Source of the DNA: Takakia lepidozioides
Lineage: Eukaryota; Streptophyta; Takakiopsida; Takakiales; Takakiaceae
Assembly (NCBI GenBank): GCA_030704615.1
Contig: CM060731.1
Coordinates: 20,708,001 to 20,772,000, forward strand
DNA length: 64,000 nt
Direction: 5' to 3'
The notes beneath the pieces were generated by a model, which ran no database searches, was not told the origin of the DNA, and was given only the letters and a program-made list of their open reading frames with translations. The number at the start of each line of letters is the position of its first letter. The stretch's first letter is position 1. This document shows, piece after piece, positions 34,085-46,733 of this stretch. The translations under genes were made by a program, and so were the position numbers.

Positions 34085-37000
34085 GACTTCGAAATAGTCA
34101 TTGACAAAATAAAACCCATTTACCTCACTCCATCTCCCCCTAAGACTGCCTGTGTGGCCCATACACCCACCATACTTACTGGTCAAAAAAGCTTTGTCCC
34201 TCGAAGGGGAAATATCTGAAATAGAGTTGGAGGAGGCCTTGCAAAAATTACAAAACAATAAGTCCCCGGGAATGGACAGACTTTATGTGGAATTCTACAA
34301 GGCAATGTGGTCAGATATCTCCTCTGACTTTACGGATATGGCAAACCACCTCTTTCTTCAAGGATCTATGCCCCTTGCTATGTCACAAGGCGTCATCACC
34401 CTGCTGCACAAAAAAGGGGATAGAACCAACATTTCCAATTACAGACCCATTACCTTGCTGAATGTGGCATATAAAATAATAGTGAAAGCCTTAGCCCTCA
34501 GACTGCAGCCTCTCTTGCCCTCTCTAATCCGGCCCAATCGAACGGGGTTTATAAAAGGAAGATTCATCTTAGATAATCTACTTTTAGCTGAAGAGGTACC
34601 CAAATTTGCTGCCAGATCCGGCCAGGCCATTGCCACGCTTCTTCTGGATTTTGAAAAGGCGTTCGACAGGGTAGAATGGCCCTTCCTCCTTGCAGCATTG
34701 GCTAGGATAGGCTTTCCGCCAGATTTCTGCAGATGGGTGCGCATTCTTTCAACAACATCTTCCAGCCAGCAAGGTCATTGTTAATGGATATATCTCCTCC
34801 TCCTTCCATTTACAACGATCTGTCCAACAGGGGTGCCCACTGGCCCCATTTCTTTTTCTGGTGGTAGCTGACACCTTGGATTACCTGTTGGATCACAACC
34901 AAAACATCAGGGGCCTCAGGATCACTAACTACATTACAAGACAGCCTACACACCTCTGAATAGACTCCATGTTTGTTGACTACACATTTCTTATGCTTCA
35001 AGCAACAGTGGAAAATCTGAACTCGGCCGGGGACACTCTTGACGCCTTTTGCCAAGCCCCTGGCTTCAAGGTTAACTGGAATAAAACATCGGCCTTACTT
35101 GTCGGAGAACTATCAGAATCCACATTGGGTTCACCGCCTACATGGGGTTCCACCCAGGGTCTGAAGTGGCTCAAACAGGGTGAGACTACAACCCTGCTGG
35201 ATTACACCTTTGGAATAGCCCTTACAGATGAACAGAAATTTGCCCTCACAGGTCGGGTCTTGGTGGCAAACCAAATCTGCTCAGCTGGAATGTGGTATTA
35301 CTCTTCATCCTGGCGTCCAAACTCGAAACAAGTCCAAGAAGTCAGACGTCTCCTTAGAACCTTCATCTGGGGGCTCACAAAGCCACAGACAACAAAAGAC
35401 CACAAGTAGGTTGGAAACAATCTGCCTCCCCAAAAAGAAGGGGGGGCTGGGGGTCTTGGATTTAGAAACTCAAATCAATGCATTTCTTGGAAAATGGATT
35501 CCACGGTTCCTAGGGCCTGAAGGAGGCTGTTGGAAGTTTCTGGTCTATGACCACATCGTTGCTTCCTCCCCCCTCAAGGTGCGCCCTTGGCAACCCTCGC
35601 TACGTTGGATAGCCCTCAAGGCAACGGGGTCACCTCTATGGAAAAACATCTGGCGAGCATGGGGTAAGCTTCGAAAATACCTTATTAAGGCCCAACCCTC
35701 GACCTTCTATGAAGTGCTCAGACAACACCTTTCCTGAATACAAACTCCCCGAACCCTTCTCAACGCAACCATGCCAGGCATTGGTCTTGCTAGGACAAGT
35801 TGGGAATCAGCCAGATCAACAACATCTGGGAAAACAGGGCCCTCCAACCCCTAGAATCGATCTCAGATCTAGTGGCAAGGGGAGGGCGAACAGGGGATAT
35901 CAACCTCATCACATCCATAAACCCTTATTGGTTAGCCACCCTGGGATCAGGCCCCCCGGTGCTAGTGGACAATACGTGGGGCTTGGCCATTTACCAGGGT
36001 TAGTTATCAATCATTTTTGTCCAGTTCGCTTCACCACAGCAGTTCACGATCTTCAACTTTCATATCAACACAACAACTCTGGCGCTTACTTTTTCTTCAA
36101 CAATCCCCCAGTTCATTCAACCAATTCCTCTAACCCCGATTATGATTTATTGCTGGACTTCACAAGATAAGGCATTCAACCCACTACCCCCAATATCTGT
36201 CCCAATTCATGATTGGCTAGCATCCAATACCTTTGTGTGGATTCTTGGAAGGCCTTTGGCAGAGCTCGACCTTTGACCCTGTTGAGTGGTCCTGGACCTT
36301 CACCAGATCGCCGGATCCCTTCTTTTCTTACACAACAAAGAGAGGATACAGGGTACTCTCTAAAACGGAACCAATGCTTGCTAAATGGGACTTGAAATGG
36401 GAAAACCACGGATTTCGAGAAGAGAAGTGGTCTATTATCTGGGGCTCGGTATGGATCAAATCCCGTCCAGCAAAAATATCTGCCTTTCTATGGCAAGTTG
36501 CAAATCGGGTTTTTTAAGTAGGGGAGTGGCTCCAATTCTAAGCATCAGTCATTTGTGCGTGTTGCTCGACCGCCGTGCAGGAAACATTGGAGCATTGTTT
36601 GCTTCACTGCCAAGCACCATCCAAGATATGGCCTCTGGTGAAATCTTTATACCTAAACTAGAATCCAAGGCCCCTCTCTGAAACTCATTTGCTCCTAAAC
36701 TAGGACAAGAACACAAAAAACAAAGCGGTAAGCTGCCTTTTATTCGAAATTCTCAGAGGATTGACGTTGTGGCACCTATGGAAGATTTGCAGTAAGAATA
36801 CCTTCTCTGCACACACCACCACCGTAATATCTTCGCTCCTCTCCAGTATCTTTTATGATTTCCAGACTGAAGCTCGTAAAGCTTGGGCTACAACGTGTGC
36901 AGACATGGAACGAAATTCCGGGAGTGCAAATAATATCCACGCATCTTTCTGCAGTACATGGGGCCTTGCCGGAATCATCTGCCACTCCCCCTCGCAAGAG

Positions 37001-37485
37001 AAATGCTTCCGGACCGAGCTCCCTCCACCAGCGTGGCGTGACCTTCGAATCCCCCTCCACTCTTTCGCCGGAGTTTGAGCGAGATGTCACACCTCAAAAC
37101 TTCATCCAAGGCCTCGAGACTTAATTACTCTTAAACCTTTCTACTTTATGAAAGGTTGATGACAAAAATCTACGTTCTATCATTTGCAATATTGCTAGTG
37201 TAAGTCAAAGGGTCGGTTCATTTAGGGACCATCAGTCTCTGTAGGCCTGCCTACATTAAAGTGGTCTTCTCTCTTGGGATCTGTCCCAGTACTTGGTTCT
37301 TCAAAATCCCATTTGGTGGATGTATGGCTCTCATTACACTTATCACGGTGTGTGTGCCTTATGGCTTAATCGGGGTTTTAATTTCCCCCCCCCTCCCCCC
37401 CCCCCCCCCCTCAATAAGTTATGAATAAAATTAATCAGGGCAATAAACCATGTTCTCAAAAAAAAAAAAAAAAAAAAAAAAAAAA
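34085..37485 (+). mobile_element. L1-type LINE, 5' truncated and inactivated
   Basis: This encodes most of a plant L1-clade reverse transcriptase in broken frames. Visible in order: NNKSPGMDRLYVEFYKAMW, NYRPITLLNVAYKIIVKAL, GFIKGRFILDNLLLAEE, LLLDFEKAFDRVEW, QQGCPLAPFLF, the active-site region, LPKKKGGLGVLDLE and the zinc-binding C-terminus (AKISAFLWQVANRVF, then ETLEHCLLHC). The usual F-A-D-D active site reads FVDY at 34,972-34,983, losing the second catalytic Asp. Several frameshifts and a stop follow. No endonuclease domain is present. The element ends with a C-rich tract (37,386-37,412), AATAAA and a poly(A) run at 37,457-37,485. Its 3' end recurs at about 29.9, 51.5 and 61.0 kb. Confidence 0.9.
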
Positions 37486-38153
37486 CCCTTTATAACACCC
37501 GGATACTTAATGTGTGGGTAGTTGCTAGGACTTTCCGAGTCCTTCATTGGGGAGGTTTGGGCAACTGGGTTATGGTCATTAAACGGTGAACATCTTCTCA
37601 ATAGAAGGGTAATAGCCAAGGGACTCTATAATTTACTTTGATATCTTCTTGATTTGAATTCTAGAAGTTGGATTGGATCAATAAGCCCATTCCCAAACCT
37701 TGCCAAGGAGTTTTGGCCTAGCTTTATATTCCAGAAAAAAACCAATTTTATATCTCCCATGAATTTACAATGACGAACAATTCAAGCATAATCCTCCATG
37801 CCTTCCTAGCCTCATCCACAAATATCCTGAACATAATAGATCTTAAGCAAGGAAGAGAAATATCAAACACGAATGAACACCTTCCATAACTGGCAGAGAG
37901 TATGAATGAACTCTCAACGTGGCCCAGATTGGACAAGATTACCATATGCTACCAGCATGGAGATTAAGCAAAAGCAAGGGGGAGTCACAAAGGGGACTTG
38001 GATGCCAAATGGAGTAGTGGAGGTCCTCTATACTCGTGGAGCAAAAGGGCATTGCATGATAGTATGTTCAATCATTTCCAATGGCCTGTCCGCGCAGTTA
38101 GGAGAAAGATTGTCATCTGATTTTAAAAAAACTCCCAAAGGGTGAATCTTTTA

Positions 38154-38835
38154 AACCCTTAAACGCCCACCAGGCCCATTTTGGGCTTTTCATATTGGTT
38201 TTCTTAAAATATCTTTGGTAGATCTAATTGCACAAATCTGCCCTTTGAGTATGCTCATACTAGCCACCTGGCAGCATAGGCTACGCATGCCCATCTCTCA
38301 ATTTATTTTAGGGTTCCACAAAAAGGACGGTAGTGGCCAAGGGGATGTGCTTAGGAATTACCTCCCTTGAAGGTTGCTCTTTAGTTTTCCCACTCTCTTC
38401 TTTGAGTTGTGGTTGTGTTGTGTAGGGACCCACATGCAAGATGCTTGGTGCGTTGAGCATGTGCCCCATCTTGTATATGTATCCAAGTCGGCTCATGTTT
38501 AGTTTGTCAGATGTTGCAATAACAAGGAAAAAGACGTTTCATGGAAAAAGGATTTGAACCCGTCACTGAAAAATAAAAATAACTAGCTGGAAATTGAATG
38601 TTTTTCACAGAGCCCCAAAATAGGTCAGAGTTTCAACGATGCAAAATTGTTGGATATGGTCGTATTTGCTTGAATTTATGTCAGGGTGTGCAGTAGAGAA
38701 GTACCTAGTGGCCGCCATAGAACGTCCGGTCATTTTTTTTAAATTTGGATTTTTCCAAATTTTACAACAATTCTTGGAGTGAGGGGTCAGGTTTTTTAAA
38801 AAAAAACAAGCATGACATGTTGGTGTTTAAGGGTT
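38154..38835. mobile_element. candidate TTAA-type MITE, second
   Basis: AACCCTTAAACGCC at 38,154-38,167 and GGTGTTTAAGGGTT at 38,822-38,835 are inverted with 13 of 14 matching, and both contain TTAA. The interior is noncoding. The ends resemble those of the TTAA element at 32,429 but the bodies do not look alike. The exact boundary relative to TTAA is ambiguous. Confidence 0.5.
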
Positions 38836-40102
38836 GCAATTCCCAGAAAAATGTGCTAACCTAGGCTAATCTGTGTTTTCTCCACACATCATACCAAACA
38901 TGTAGACGAAATGCATGCGTAGAGGGGCGGCCAATCACGTTCCATTTGCCCAAACACTTAAACTTTATCTGATAAAAGAGTAGCCCAATTTTGCCGAAAA
39001 TCCAAAGAAAAGGGTGTGACGAGCGTCCATCCATACCCACTCTCCTGGATCGAATTGCAGCTTCATAGGGGAAGTCCAAGGTTGAACCAACAGAAGGATG
39101 AGGCTTTTGCACACATTAAGAGCAGATCTGGATCAGGGGAGATCGGGTCACAGAGTCCTGACTTCTATCGTAAAATCTGATATTGAATAGGGAGGAGATA
39201 GATTCAGAAACCATGCCCGAGTAGGAAAGGTCACCCCTAGGCCCGGCCGAGAAACCGCATGATGAACCACATGAATACCAAGCTCAAGGAGCAGCTGAAT
39301 TTTGATCCGCTTAGGAATATTGAAAGATAGTTCTTTCAGACTTTTTATGCAAGTTTCATGTTTGTTTGCTCTCATAGCTTTCAATTGTGCAAGTTTGTTA
39401 TGCTTGAGTATTGTATTTGCTTACTGGTTCTTCGGTACACGAAGAGACTACGCCTCACTTTCGAATCTAGGTTGATAATGTTCTATCTAAATCTCTAAGT
39501 AACATGATTGTACCATTAGTGATACGTTTCCTCCATCGAAGTGCTTTCACAGGTTGGTGTCGCCACCGTAACTCTTTGCTCTCCTGCTGTCCCCCTTGTG
39601 TTTTCTTTCTGCTACACACCATGAAGTAGCACTCCCAGTGTGCGTATTCAGAGTTCTCATTTTTATCATTTCTTGTTGTCTTTGCTGTTATTGGCTTTCT
39701 CTTCAGATTCTCTTGGCGGCGTGGTAGAAGTCCTTCCTCATTTTGTCTTTAGGGTTCACTATACATACTGTCTTTTTTCTTGCAGCACTGTTGCTGATCT
39801 CGCCGGCCTCTTTTATCACTTGCCTTCGGGGTTGAGGCTGCATTTCGAAAAAATCCAAAGGAAACGTCTGAACAATGGATCAACAACGAAGGTCGTGTGG
39901 GTAGTATGCTTGGCCTTTGGAGGCCATGGAGACAGTCAGGAAAGTCAAGTTTCCAGAAGCTAAGGTGGCTACAAGCAATAAAGCTGGATGGCTATAATCA
40001 TTCATAGTGATTCATGCTTTGGAGTTTTGGTGTTTGTAGTGAGTCGACTAGTAATGCCATACAAGAGAACTAATCATGCATTAGAAATGCACAAACGATG
40101 AA
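38836..40102. other. gene-free stretch
   Basis: Several short open frames exist (for example 39,640-39,963 on +) but none shows a recognisable motif, coiled coil or conserved composition. I see nothing further that I can support. Confidence 0.5.
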
Positions 40103-40330
40103 AGACATGCCATGAAACAAAATGAAATGAAAATGAATGAAATGAAACAAAATGGTACTTTATTACATCTGCGGAAAGCTCAAAGAGCTTATGGGACAAC
40201 TAAAAAGCAGCCCAAAAGCTACTGCTGCTCTGGGGATTGCCTAAGGATCAAGGCCTCGTGCAAGTAAGCTGCCAAGCAGTTCTGATCCTCATAATGCAAG
40301 ACTTCAGTGAGTTCCACGGAATAGACCATC
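40103..40330 (-). mobile_element. second copy of the (GAAAT)n-tailed LINE 3' end
   Basis: It starts with GAAAT/GAAAC repeats and shares GCGGAAAGCTCA, GAGCTTATGGGACAA, GCCTCGTGCA, AAGCTGCCAA and TTCTGATCCTCATA with 4,920-5,130. The match ends at TTCCACGGAATAGAC. It is only the terminal part, without the zinc-binding residues. Confidence 0.7.
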
Positions 40331-41410
40331 TACCCATGGAGGTTTCTTGTAGTTATTGATCCACAGGGAATCATAGGTAATCTTGTGCTTGAAATTTGGC
40401 CTTCTAGGATGAATCTGGACCACACTCTATCCCTGCTCCTTCAGCTATCCATGCCCCCTGCACAAATCATGCATTCATCCTTGCCTTGCTAATAGTAGCT
40501 GACAATGACAACCTACATTTGTTCTAGGAAACACCCAACTCAGCTTATCACACTAGTTCCTATGCTCAATTGCGTCTGCTACTCTCTGAAATGTAGCAGG
40601 CATTCATCTTTTTGCCTCGGTTGTCCCATCATTGACTGGGGGCAGAAAAGTATTCATTCCACAGCTTCTCCTCATGTCTGTTACTTGTTTTTTGATACTT
40701 TCATGTTGTCACATAGCAATATCATGTCAAAGTCACTCCAAAATAGATTCACTCAACCAGCTAACTTGCAGAATTCAACATGGAAATTTTGGGCTGATTC
40801 TGATAAGAGGGAAAAACAGGGTGAAATGTGCTAAAGAAGATGCATTCATTAACAATGTCTGATTTTATCAATTGTGCCATTGCTGCCAGTTGACCATCTA
40901 CCCATGCAGGTTTCTTGTAGCTTCATAGTTAATCTGGAGCTTGAAGTCCGGCCCTCTTGGGTGAATCTGCTCCCACACTCTATCCTTGCTCCTTTAGCTA
41001 TCCATGCCTCGCACGAATCATGCATACAACCTTGCCTTGTTGCTAGCAGTTGACGATGACAGCCTAGACTTGTTCTGAGAAGCACCCAACTCAACTTATC
41101 ACACTAGTTCCTACGCTCAATTGCATCTGCTACTCTCTATAATCCAACAAACATTCACCTTCTTGCCTCGATTGTCCCACCATTGATTGGGGTCAGAAAA
41201 GTATTCATTCCACAACTTCTCCTTGTCTGTGTTACCTGTTTCTGATACTTTCTTGTTGTCACATTAGCAGAATCATGTCAAAGTCACTCCAAACTATCAA
41301 AGCTTCACTCAACCAGCTAACTTACAGAATTCAGACATGAATAATTAGGGGCGATTATGATAAGAGGGGAAAACAAGGTGAAATTGAAGAAGATGCCTTC
41401 ATTAGCAGTC
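40328..41410. repeat. two-copy direct duplication, period about 560 bp
   Basis: 40,328-40,860 and 40,892-41,410 share a long ordered set of blocks: CCATCTACCCATG, GGTTTCTTGTAG, CACTCTATCC, CAACTCA(G/A)CTTATCACAC, AGAAAAGTATTCATTCCACA, TCATGTCAAAGTCACTCCAA and TCACTCAACCAGCTAACTT. They have diverged modestly. No coding is visible in either copy. The second copy runs into the PPR remnant. Confidence 0.75.
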
Positions 41411-41640
41411 ATTACACTCTATCCTTCGCTCAGCCATATTGTTGAACATTCCCTGTCCACAAGGGTATTGTTCAGAATGACATCTGCCACAATTCCAGCT
41501 TTGACGATGCAACCATGGACCTCTTTGCCCTTCCCCAACAGGCTCGCACATGCACTACAAACGCAAACAAAACTGGTTGTGGCAAACTGGGAGCAATATG
41601 TGTCAGAAGAAACCACTGATACAAATTTACAGCTTAAAGG
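41400..41640 (-). pseudogene. pentatricopeptide repeat (PLS class) fragment
   Basis: On - it reads TTSFVCVCSACASLLGKGKE, then VHGCIVKAGIVADVILNNTL and a broken end (DRECSTIWLSE). This is one PPR unit of the plant organelle RNA-processing type. It is nearly identical in DNA to 44,350-44,500. Without start, array or DYW/E domain it cannot be functional. Confidence 0.7.
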
Positions 41641-41699
41641 CTGTCTCTATCCTCAAAATTGGCAGCACATCACCCACTGCTATGACATATATTGCCCTA

Positions 41700-44160
41700 G
41701 ACACACATTGCTCTAACTGCCATCCCCCAAGATGCTACCCCCACCAGACTTCTCTCACTTGGGTCCTTGCAAGGCTGACTTCCAGCTTTGACTCTGTGCG
41801 TGGGGCCTATCGGCCAACATACACCAGCAAGCCCTCCCCCTATCCTGCATCAATTCATCTCAGTCTTATCAACTGCACAACATGTGATGGGAGTGAGTGC
41901 AACATGGGAAAGAGCCACAACACATGATGAGTTGTAGGGAAGAAGCAACATCGTGCAAGTAAAGCAAATGATGAAGCAGAAAGACGAGGCAACATGGGAG
42001 AAGGGAAAATGGGGTCCAAGGGCTGAAAGGTCAACTGGTCAACAATGAAGAACTGGCTCTGGAGCACTATGTTGATGATTAAAGGGAGCAGTAAATACAT
42101 GTGGGGCATCGCAGCAAAGTGCATGCCAACGAGGGTCAGAATAGTGCAAGAAAGACTCCACGGATGGTGGGCAGCCAAGGGAGATGCAGTGAAGCAAGGC
42201 ACTCATGGCAAAGGAGCTGCCAAGACAAAACAATTGATTAAGCTACGGAGAAAAATGAAAGCACAAGATCAACTACGAGGAAAAGTAGCAATTCAGGCAT
42301 GGGAGCTGCTGCTAAAACATGAGGAGGAAGACATATGAGGTGAAGCATCAAGGGAACCAGTAGAAGATGAGGAAGATGGAGCACACTTTCCTGTCAAAGG
42401 TTGGCGGTCGAAGAATGCAACCCAGCAATCAGAAAGTGAGGCACCCGAGGCTGGACTGCTGCAAAGAGGTACAAAGACAGGAGCTGAGAATGAGATGTTG
42501 CATTTCGTTGAAGTTCCCCACACAAGGGTTGTTTGGCAAGCAAAACCCCAGGCAAGGATGAGAGGTGAATCTGGGATAAAACCAGCAGTTGGAAGTGAGG
42601 AAAGACACAAGGAAGGGCAACAATATCTTGTCAAATCTAAGGGTGATGGCTGAAGAAAATTAAACAAGGACTGGAAGTATGGGAGCAGCAATCGCATGAA
42701 GAAAAATCTGCCTGAGAGGCTGAAGAGTGAAAGGGAGGAAGACAGGCACCTCGCTTATGAAAAGTGGAAGGGCAGGGTAGAAAACCTGATGCCTGAAACT
42801 GATGGGAGCTCGTGGGAGACTCTGCCAAGAAGACTCCAATCAGCTGCTGCCAACAATCGGACCAGTGAAAGATCGCCCTTGGCTAGCGCAACACCACGAA
42901 ATAAATGCAGCCCTGATAGCATGGTGAGTGGGGCACCAACAGAGCCAGAAAATGAGGGAGAAGGAGGAGACTTCCTTGCCAAGAAAGTCAATGATGGGCC
43001 TGCAGCGGCATGCAAGGAAAGGGACACCGTAAGTGTTGCCAACAGATGCAAATCAGTGCTCATTCATTCGAAAGCACCACGGGAGATGAAGGAAAAGACA
43101 CCTGCAGGGACGTTGAAGCATAAAAGAGGAGAGCACTTCACTTAGGAAGAAAGTGAAGCATTGGAGAACGAGGCTGATGACTGGCAGTCTGAAAAGAAAA
43201 GGCGGTTGTGGGAAACCCTGCCAAGACAACCATATGGAGAGAATCAAGCAGGTGGGAACTGCCCTTCATTGGGGTGGTGCAAACAAGAGAAAGACCAGAA
43301 GCTGAACTACTTGAGAAGATAGTGTGTCATCACAGATGGAGACCCTGGAAAATGCTCTGCCCAGGAGATGAAGAACATTAGGCAACTAGAAACGTGGGGG
43401 GCTGAATATGCTCTGTAGTCAACTTGGCTTGTTGAATGCTTGCATAAGAGATGAGGGGTTGCTGTCAGTACACGGCATTGAGTTAATCAAATCCTACAAT
43501 AGCCCACCATAACTACCCACTGCTTACAAACTGCCACAAAAACAGTTTCACATGACTTACAGATGATTGGTGGAAAGCAAGGCCCCTCGCCATCCAGATT
43601 AATTGTATGTTGCAGCCCAAAACAACGACAGTAGGGTAGCAAACCCCATCTTGGCAGCGTCTTTTGTGTGAGAGAAGTCAAGCTGAACCTGCTCATCATA
43701 TCGAGTGGGATGGACCAGATGTAAAGCTGCCAAGCCAACCACACTCATATTCGCACTCAAGCAACATAAGCTGGAGCCATTTTCAGATTATGAGTACCCT
43801 TGTTTTAAGAATACTCCTTCTTCAACTTGCGGTGAACGGGCAAAAAACTTCACAATGTGCAACAGATTAATGGACCAAGATGTGGAGCTGAATTGGGTAT
43901 CCAGTTGGGCAATGCTGGTTTCAAAACCCCGTTCCATCCCTGCATTTCGAAGATCTGGCTTGAATGGGCACACTCCGGCAGTGGAAGGCTCATGGAGTAA
44001 TGAGTTTGGGCTGATATGCATGCTGACATGCCATGCCGGTGCAAAGAACAACGTTCTGAGTGGTGATTGAGATCTCAAAATCTGCCCCTGCATTCAAGCT
44101 GATTTCTCTCTCGAGCAGAGCCGCTTTGTGGATGTTCCAGCTAGTGTCCAAAAACAGCTT
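41700..44160. other. purine-rich gene-free stretch
   Basis: From about 41,900 to 43,420 the + strand is markedly G/A-rich. Long but low-complexity Lys/Glu-rich frames result (42,045-42,338 and 42,696-43,145 on +). They show no recognisable domain. I treat them as composition effects rather than genes. Confidence 0.45.
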
Positions 44161-44269
44161 AAGTGCAAGACAACAACATCAGCAAGGCATGGTTAGCTAA
44201 GCAAGGTCATGGTGGAGAGGCATTTGAACTCTCTGAACGTAATGTGGTCGGACCCCTCCCACATCAACT

Positions 44270-45060
44270 GCTCATAGGTCTCCAAAACCTGCAATCCCCG
44301 CCCATGTTGTGCATGTCTTGCGATCATCACTTTCCACGACACCACATTTTGCTCAGCCATATTGTTGAACACTCCCTATCCAAAAGGGTATTCATGTTCA
44401 GAATGATATCTACCACAATTCCATCTTTGACGATGCAACCATGGACCTCTTCGCCCTTCTCCAACAGGCTCGTACATGCACTACAAACACAAACAAACGT
44501 AATGTGCTCGGGCTTCACCCCCTAGACCCACATCATTTGCTCATAGGTCTCCAAAACCCGCAATCCCCGCCCATGTTGTGCATGTCCTGCGATCATCACG
44601 TTCCACCACACCACATTTCACTTAGCCATATTGTTGAACACTCATTGTCCACAAGAGAATGCTCCCACGTTTGGCATACATGTCGACAAGGTATTGTTAC
44701 ATCTGGTACAGTTCTAGCTTTGACGATGTCATGATGGACCTCTTTGCCCTTTACCAAGTCTCCAGGGCTGCCAGGTTTGCACATGCATTGCAAACACAAA
44801 TGAACGTGACCCAGTCAGGCTGCACCCATTCTCGCAACATTTGCTCATATGTCTCCAATGCCCTCATCCCGCACACATGCTGGCCATATCTTGCGAGATT
44901 CAGCGTGTTCCTTGAGACAACATCTCGTTCAGCCATGTTATCAAACTCTCCCTTCGCAACTTCATAGGTCTCCAAAGCCTCCATCCCACGTCCCTGTTGT
45001 GCATACCCTGCAAGCATCGCACTCCACGACACTACATCTCGGCAAAACAGGCTGAAATAG
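44270..45060 (-). pseudogene. decayed PLS-type PPR gene remnant
   Basis: Reading - from the right: RDVVSWSAMLAGYAQQGRG, MEALETYE, QPDWVTFICVCNACANLAAL, then KGKEVHHDIVKA, then PEHITFVCVCSACTSLLEKG, EEVHGCIVKDGIVVD and DRECSTIWLS. These are successive PPR motifs of the PLS class, whose intact members bind organellar RNA for editing or processing. Frames shift between units and stops interrupt. Two segments (44,270-44,520 and 44,540-44,790) are direct repeats of each other. No initiator or C-terminal editing domain was found. Confidence 0.8.
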
Positions 45061-45086
45061 CTCGAAGAAGACGCTGCCCTCACCAC

Positions 45087-46260
45087 ATTGTCCTCTACCT
45101 TGTGTCATGACCCATTGCAGATTAGATTGACCATGAACCCAAGAAGTCTTGTGCGTGCTGCTTGTATCTGTAGTCAGGTAATGTGGGATTGGTTTGTAAG
45201 AACCACCACGGTGCAACTGAGCGGGCAGAGATTAAAATATGGGCTGCTAAGACCAAGCTGATTCCCCCAAGAACCTTGTGATCATCAGGAAGAATACCAA
45301 ATCATGGTACAAAGGGGAGCCAAGAGCCATATTTGCACATAATGCGCCCTTTGACGCCATAAACGTTTGCAACAACAGGACATGGGCCTAGATTTGGTCT
45401 TCGTCCTTCTCGCATCACTTGCTCGTCTCTCTCTCAAGCCTCCATCCCTCTCCCAACACTTAGACAAATTCAGGCAAATGACAAAGTTACTCTTCCACCC
45501 TTAAATCATTTTACATCCGACGATTAGAACAATCTCTACGAGCCACACAAGCCCTAAAATACATTAAAATATTCCACGTCATGAGCCATGTGGAGCACTT
45601 ATAAAAATTCCATTTTTGAATAGGGTGTGCAATGAATGCCTAGTTGTTAAGAGTCGTTCTCTAGTGCTTAAAACCACTTGTAATTGCTGTTTTTAAAAAA
45701 AAAACAATTTACGTAATTGAATTAAATTGCCACAAATATTGCGCCGACTGCGGAGTCATTGATGCAACTTCTATCCGCCATTAGTTCTGGATGGGCTACT
45801 CCACTCTAGAGCAGCATGCTATTGACTCCGCGCAGCTACCCTTCATCACAGAAGAACGCTCCGGCTTGGGGGACATTGTCTTTCTAGTGAAAGCGAAGGT
45901 CGGGAAGGCTGGTTCCGAGCAAGCTTGCATTTTCCCCAGGAGTTGTCGAAATCTTTGAGTAGCTTCCTCCCTGTAACTTTGGGAATAGCTGCACAAACAA
46001 TCCCCCGTGCTTTCCTCCGGCCCTCAGTCAGCAGATCAAATATGTATGAAACAAAATTGACCTGCCCCTGGGAGGCTTTCCCTCATATACCCAAGTATAT
46101 CTATCTTTCCATAAGTTCCTTTGTGTATGGGCTCTGAGTGCTGCCCAAACCGGGCAGGCACTTTGAGATTGACCTGGCAAGCAGTTAAGAAGCAACAATG
46201 AAGGAGGAGGTGGAGAGGGTGGAATATTATATTTATTCATTAATCTATATTTCTAGATAG
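45087..46260. other. gene-free stretch
   Basis: Only short open frames without motifs. AT-rich sequence at 45,540-45,740. Nothing further supported. Confidence 0.45.
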
Positions 46261-46261
46261 T

Positions 46262-46600
46262 AAATCCAGAACAAAAATTACATTATTACACGTGGAGCAG
46301 CAAGTGGTTTCAACCACTTCCCATCACTGAGGTGTCTTTAACCACTAACGGTCTACCACTGTACCCATCCCCGTGGAATATCATATTTATTAACAGCAAT
46401 GTATTACCAAATAATAAATCAGAAATAAAAATACAATATTACACGTGGAGTACTAAGTGATCGGAACCACTTCCAACCACTCCATTTCATGCCACCGTGG
46501 CATTTCATCAGGATTAACCACCGGCCAGTGGTTACCATTGCTGGGGAGTTGTTTATAGAGTGGTTAAAAGGGCCAGTGGTTATTTCGCGTTTTCCTTCTA
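46262..46600 (-). repeat. two tandem copies of a SINE-like unit
   Basis: Two diverged units each carry, on -, a GTGGTTAA block, then GGAAGTGGTT, then CTCCACGTGTAATA and an AT-rich end. The first unit has a possible A box (TGGTAGACCGTTAGTGGTT) and a B-box-like GTGGTTGAAACCAC. This suggests a tRNA-like SINE head, but no clear target duplication was found. Confidence 0.4.
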
Positions 46601-46733
46601 GTGCTTGTAGGCAACTCAGCACCAGATTAACTATCACTATCATATCATGAGGAACGTGAAGGTAAGTTGCTTAAGAGAATTGCCTTAGAAGGTCGAATTT
46701 CTGCTGTGGAGGTTCCTAAGTTCAATATCATCA

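Noticed and set aside
42696-43145. 149-codon Lys/Glu-rich frame
   Set aside because: Explained by purine-rich composition; no domain, no splice partners.
41400-45060. A functional PPR gene on the minus strand
   Set aside because: Frames break between units, copies are scattered, and no start or C-terminal domain is present.
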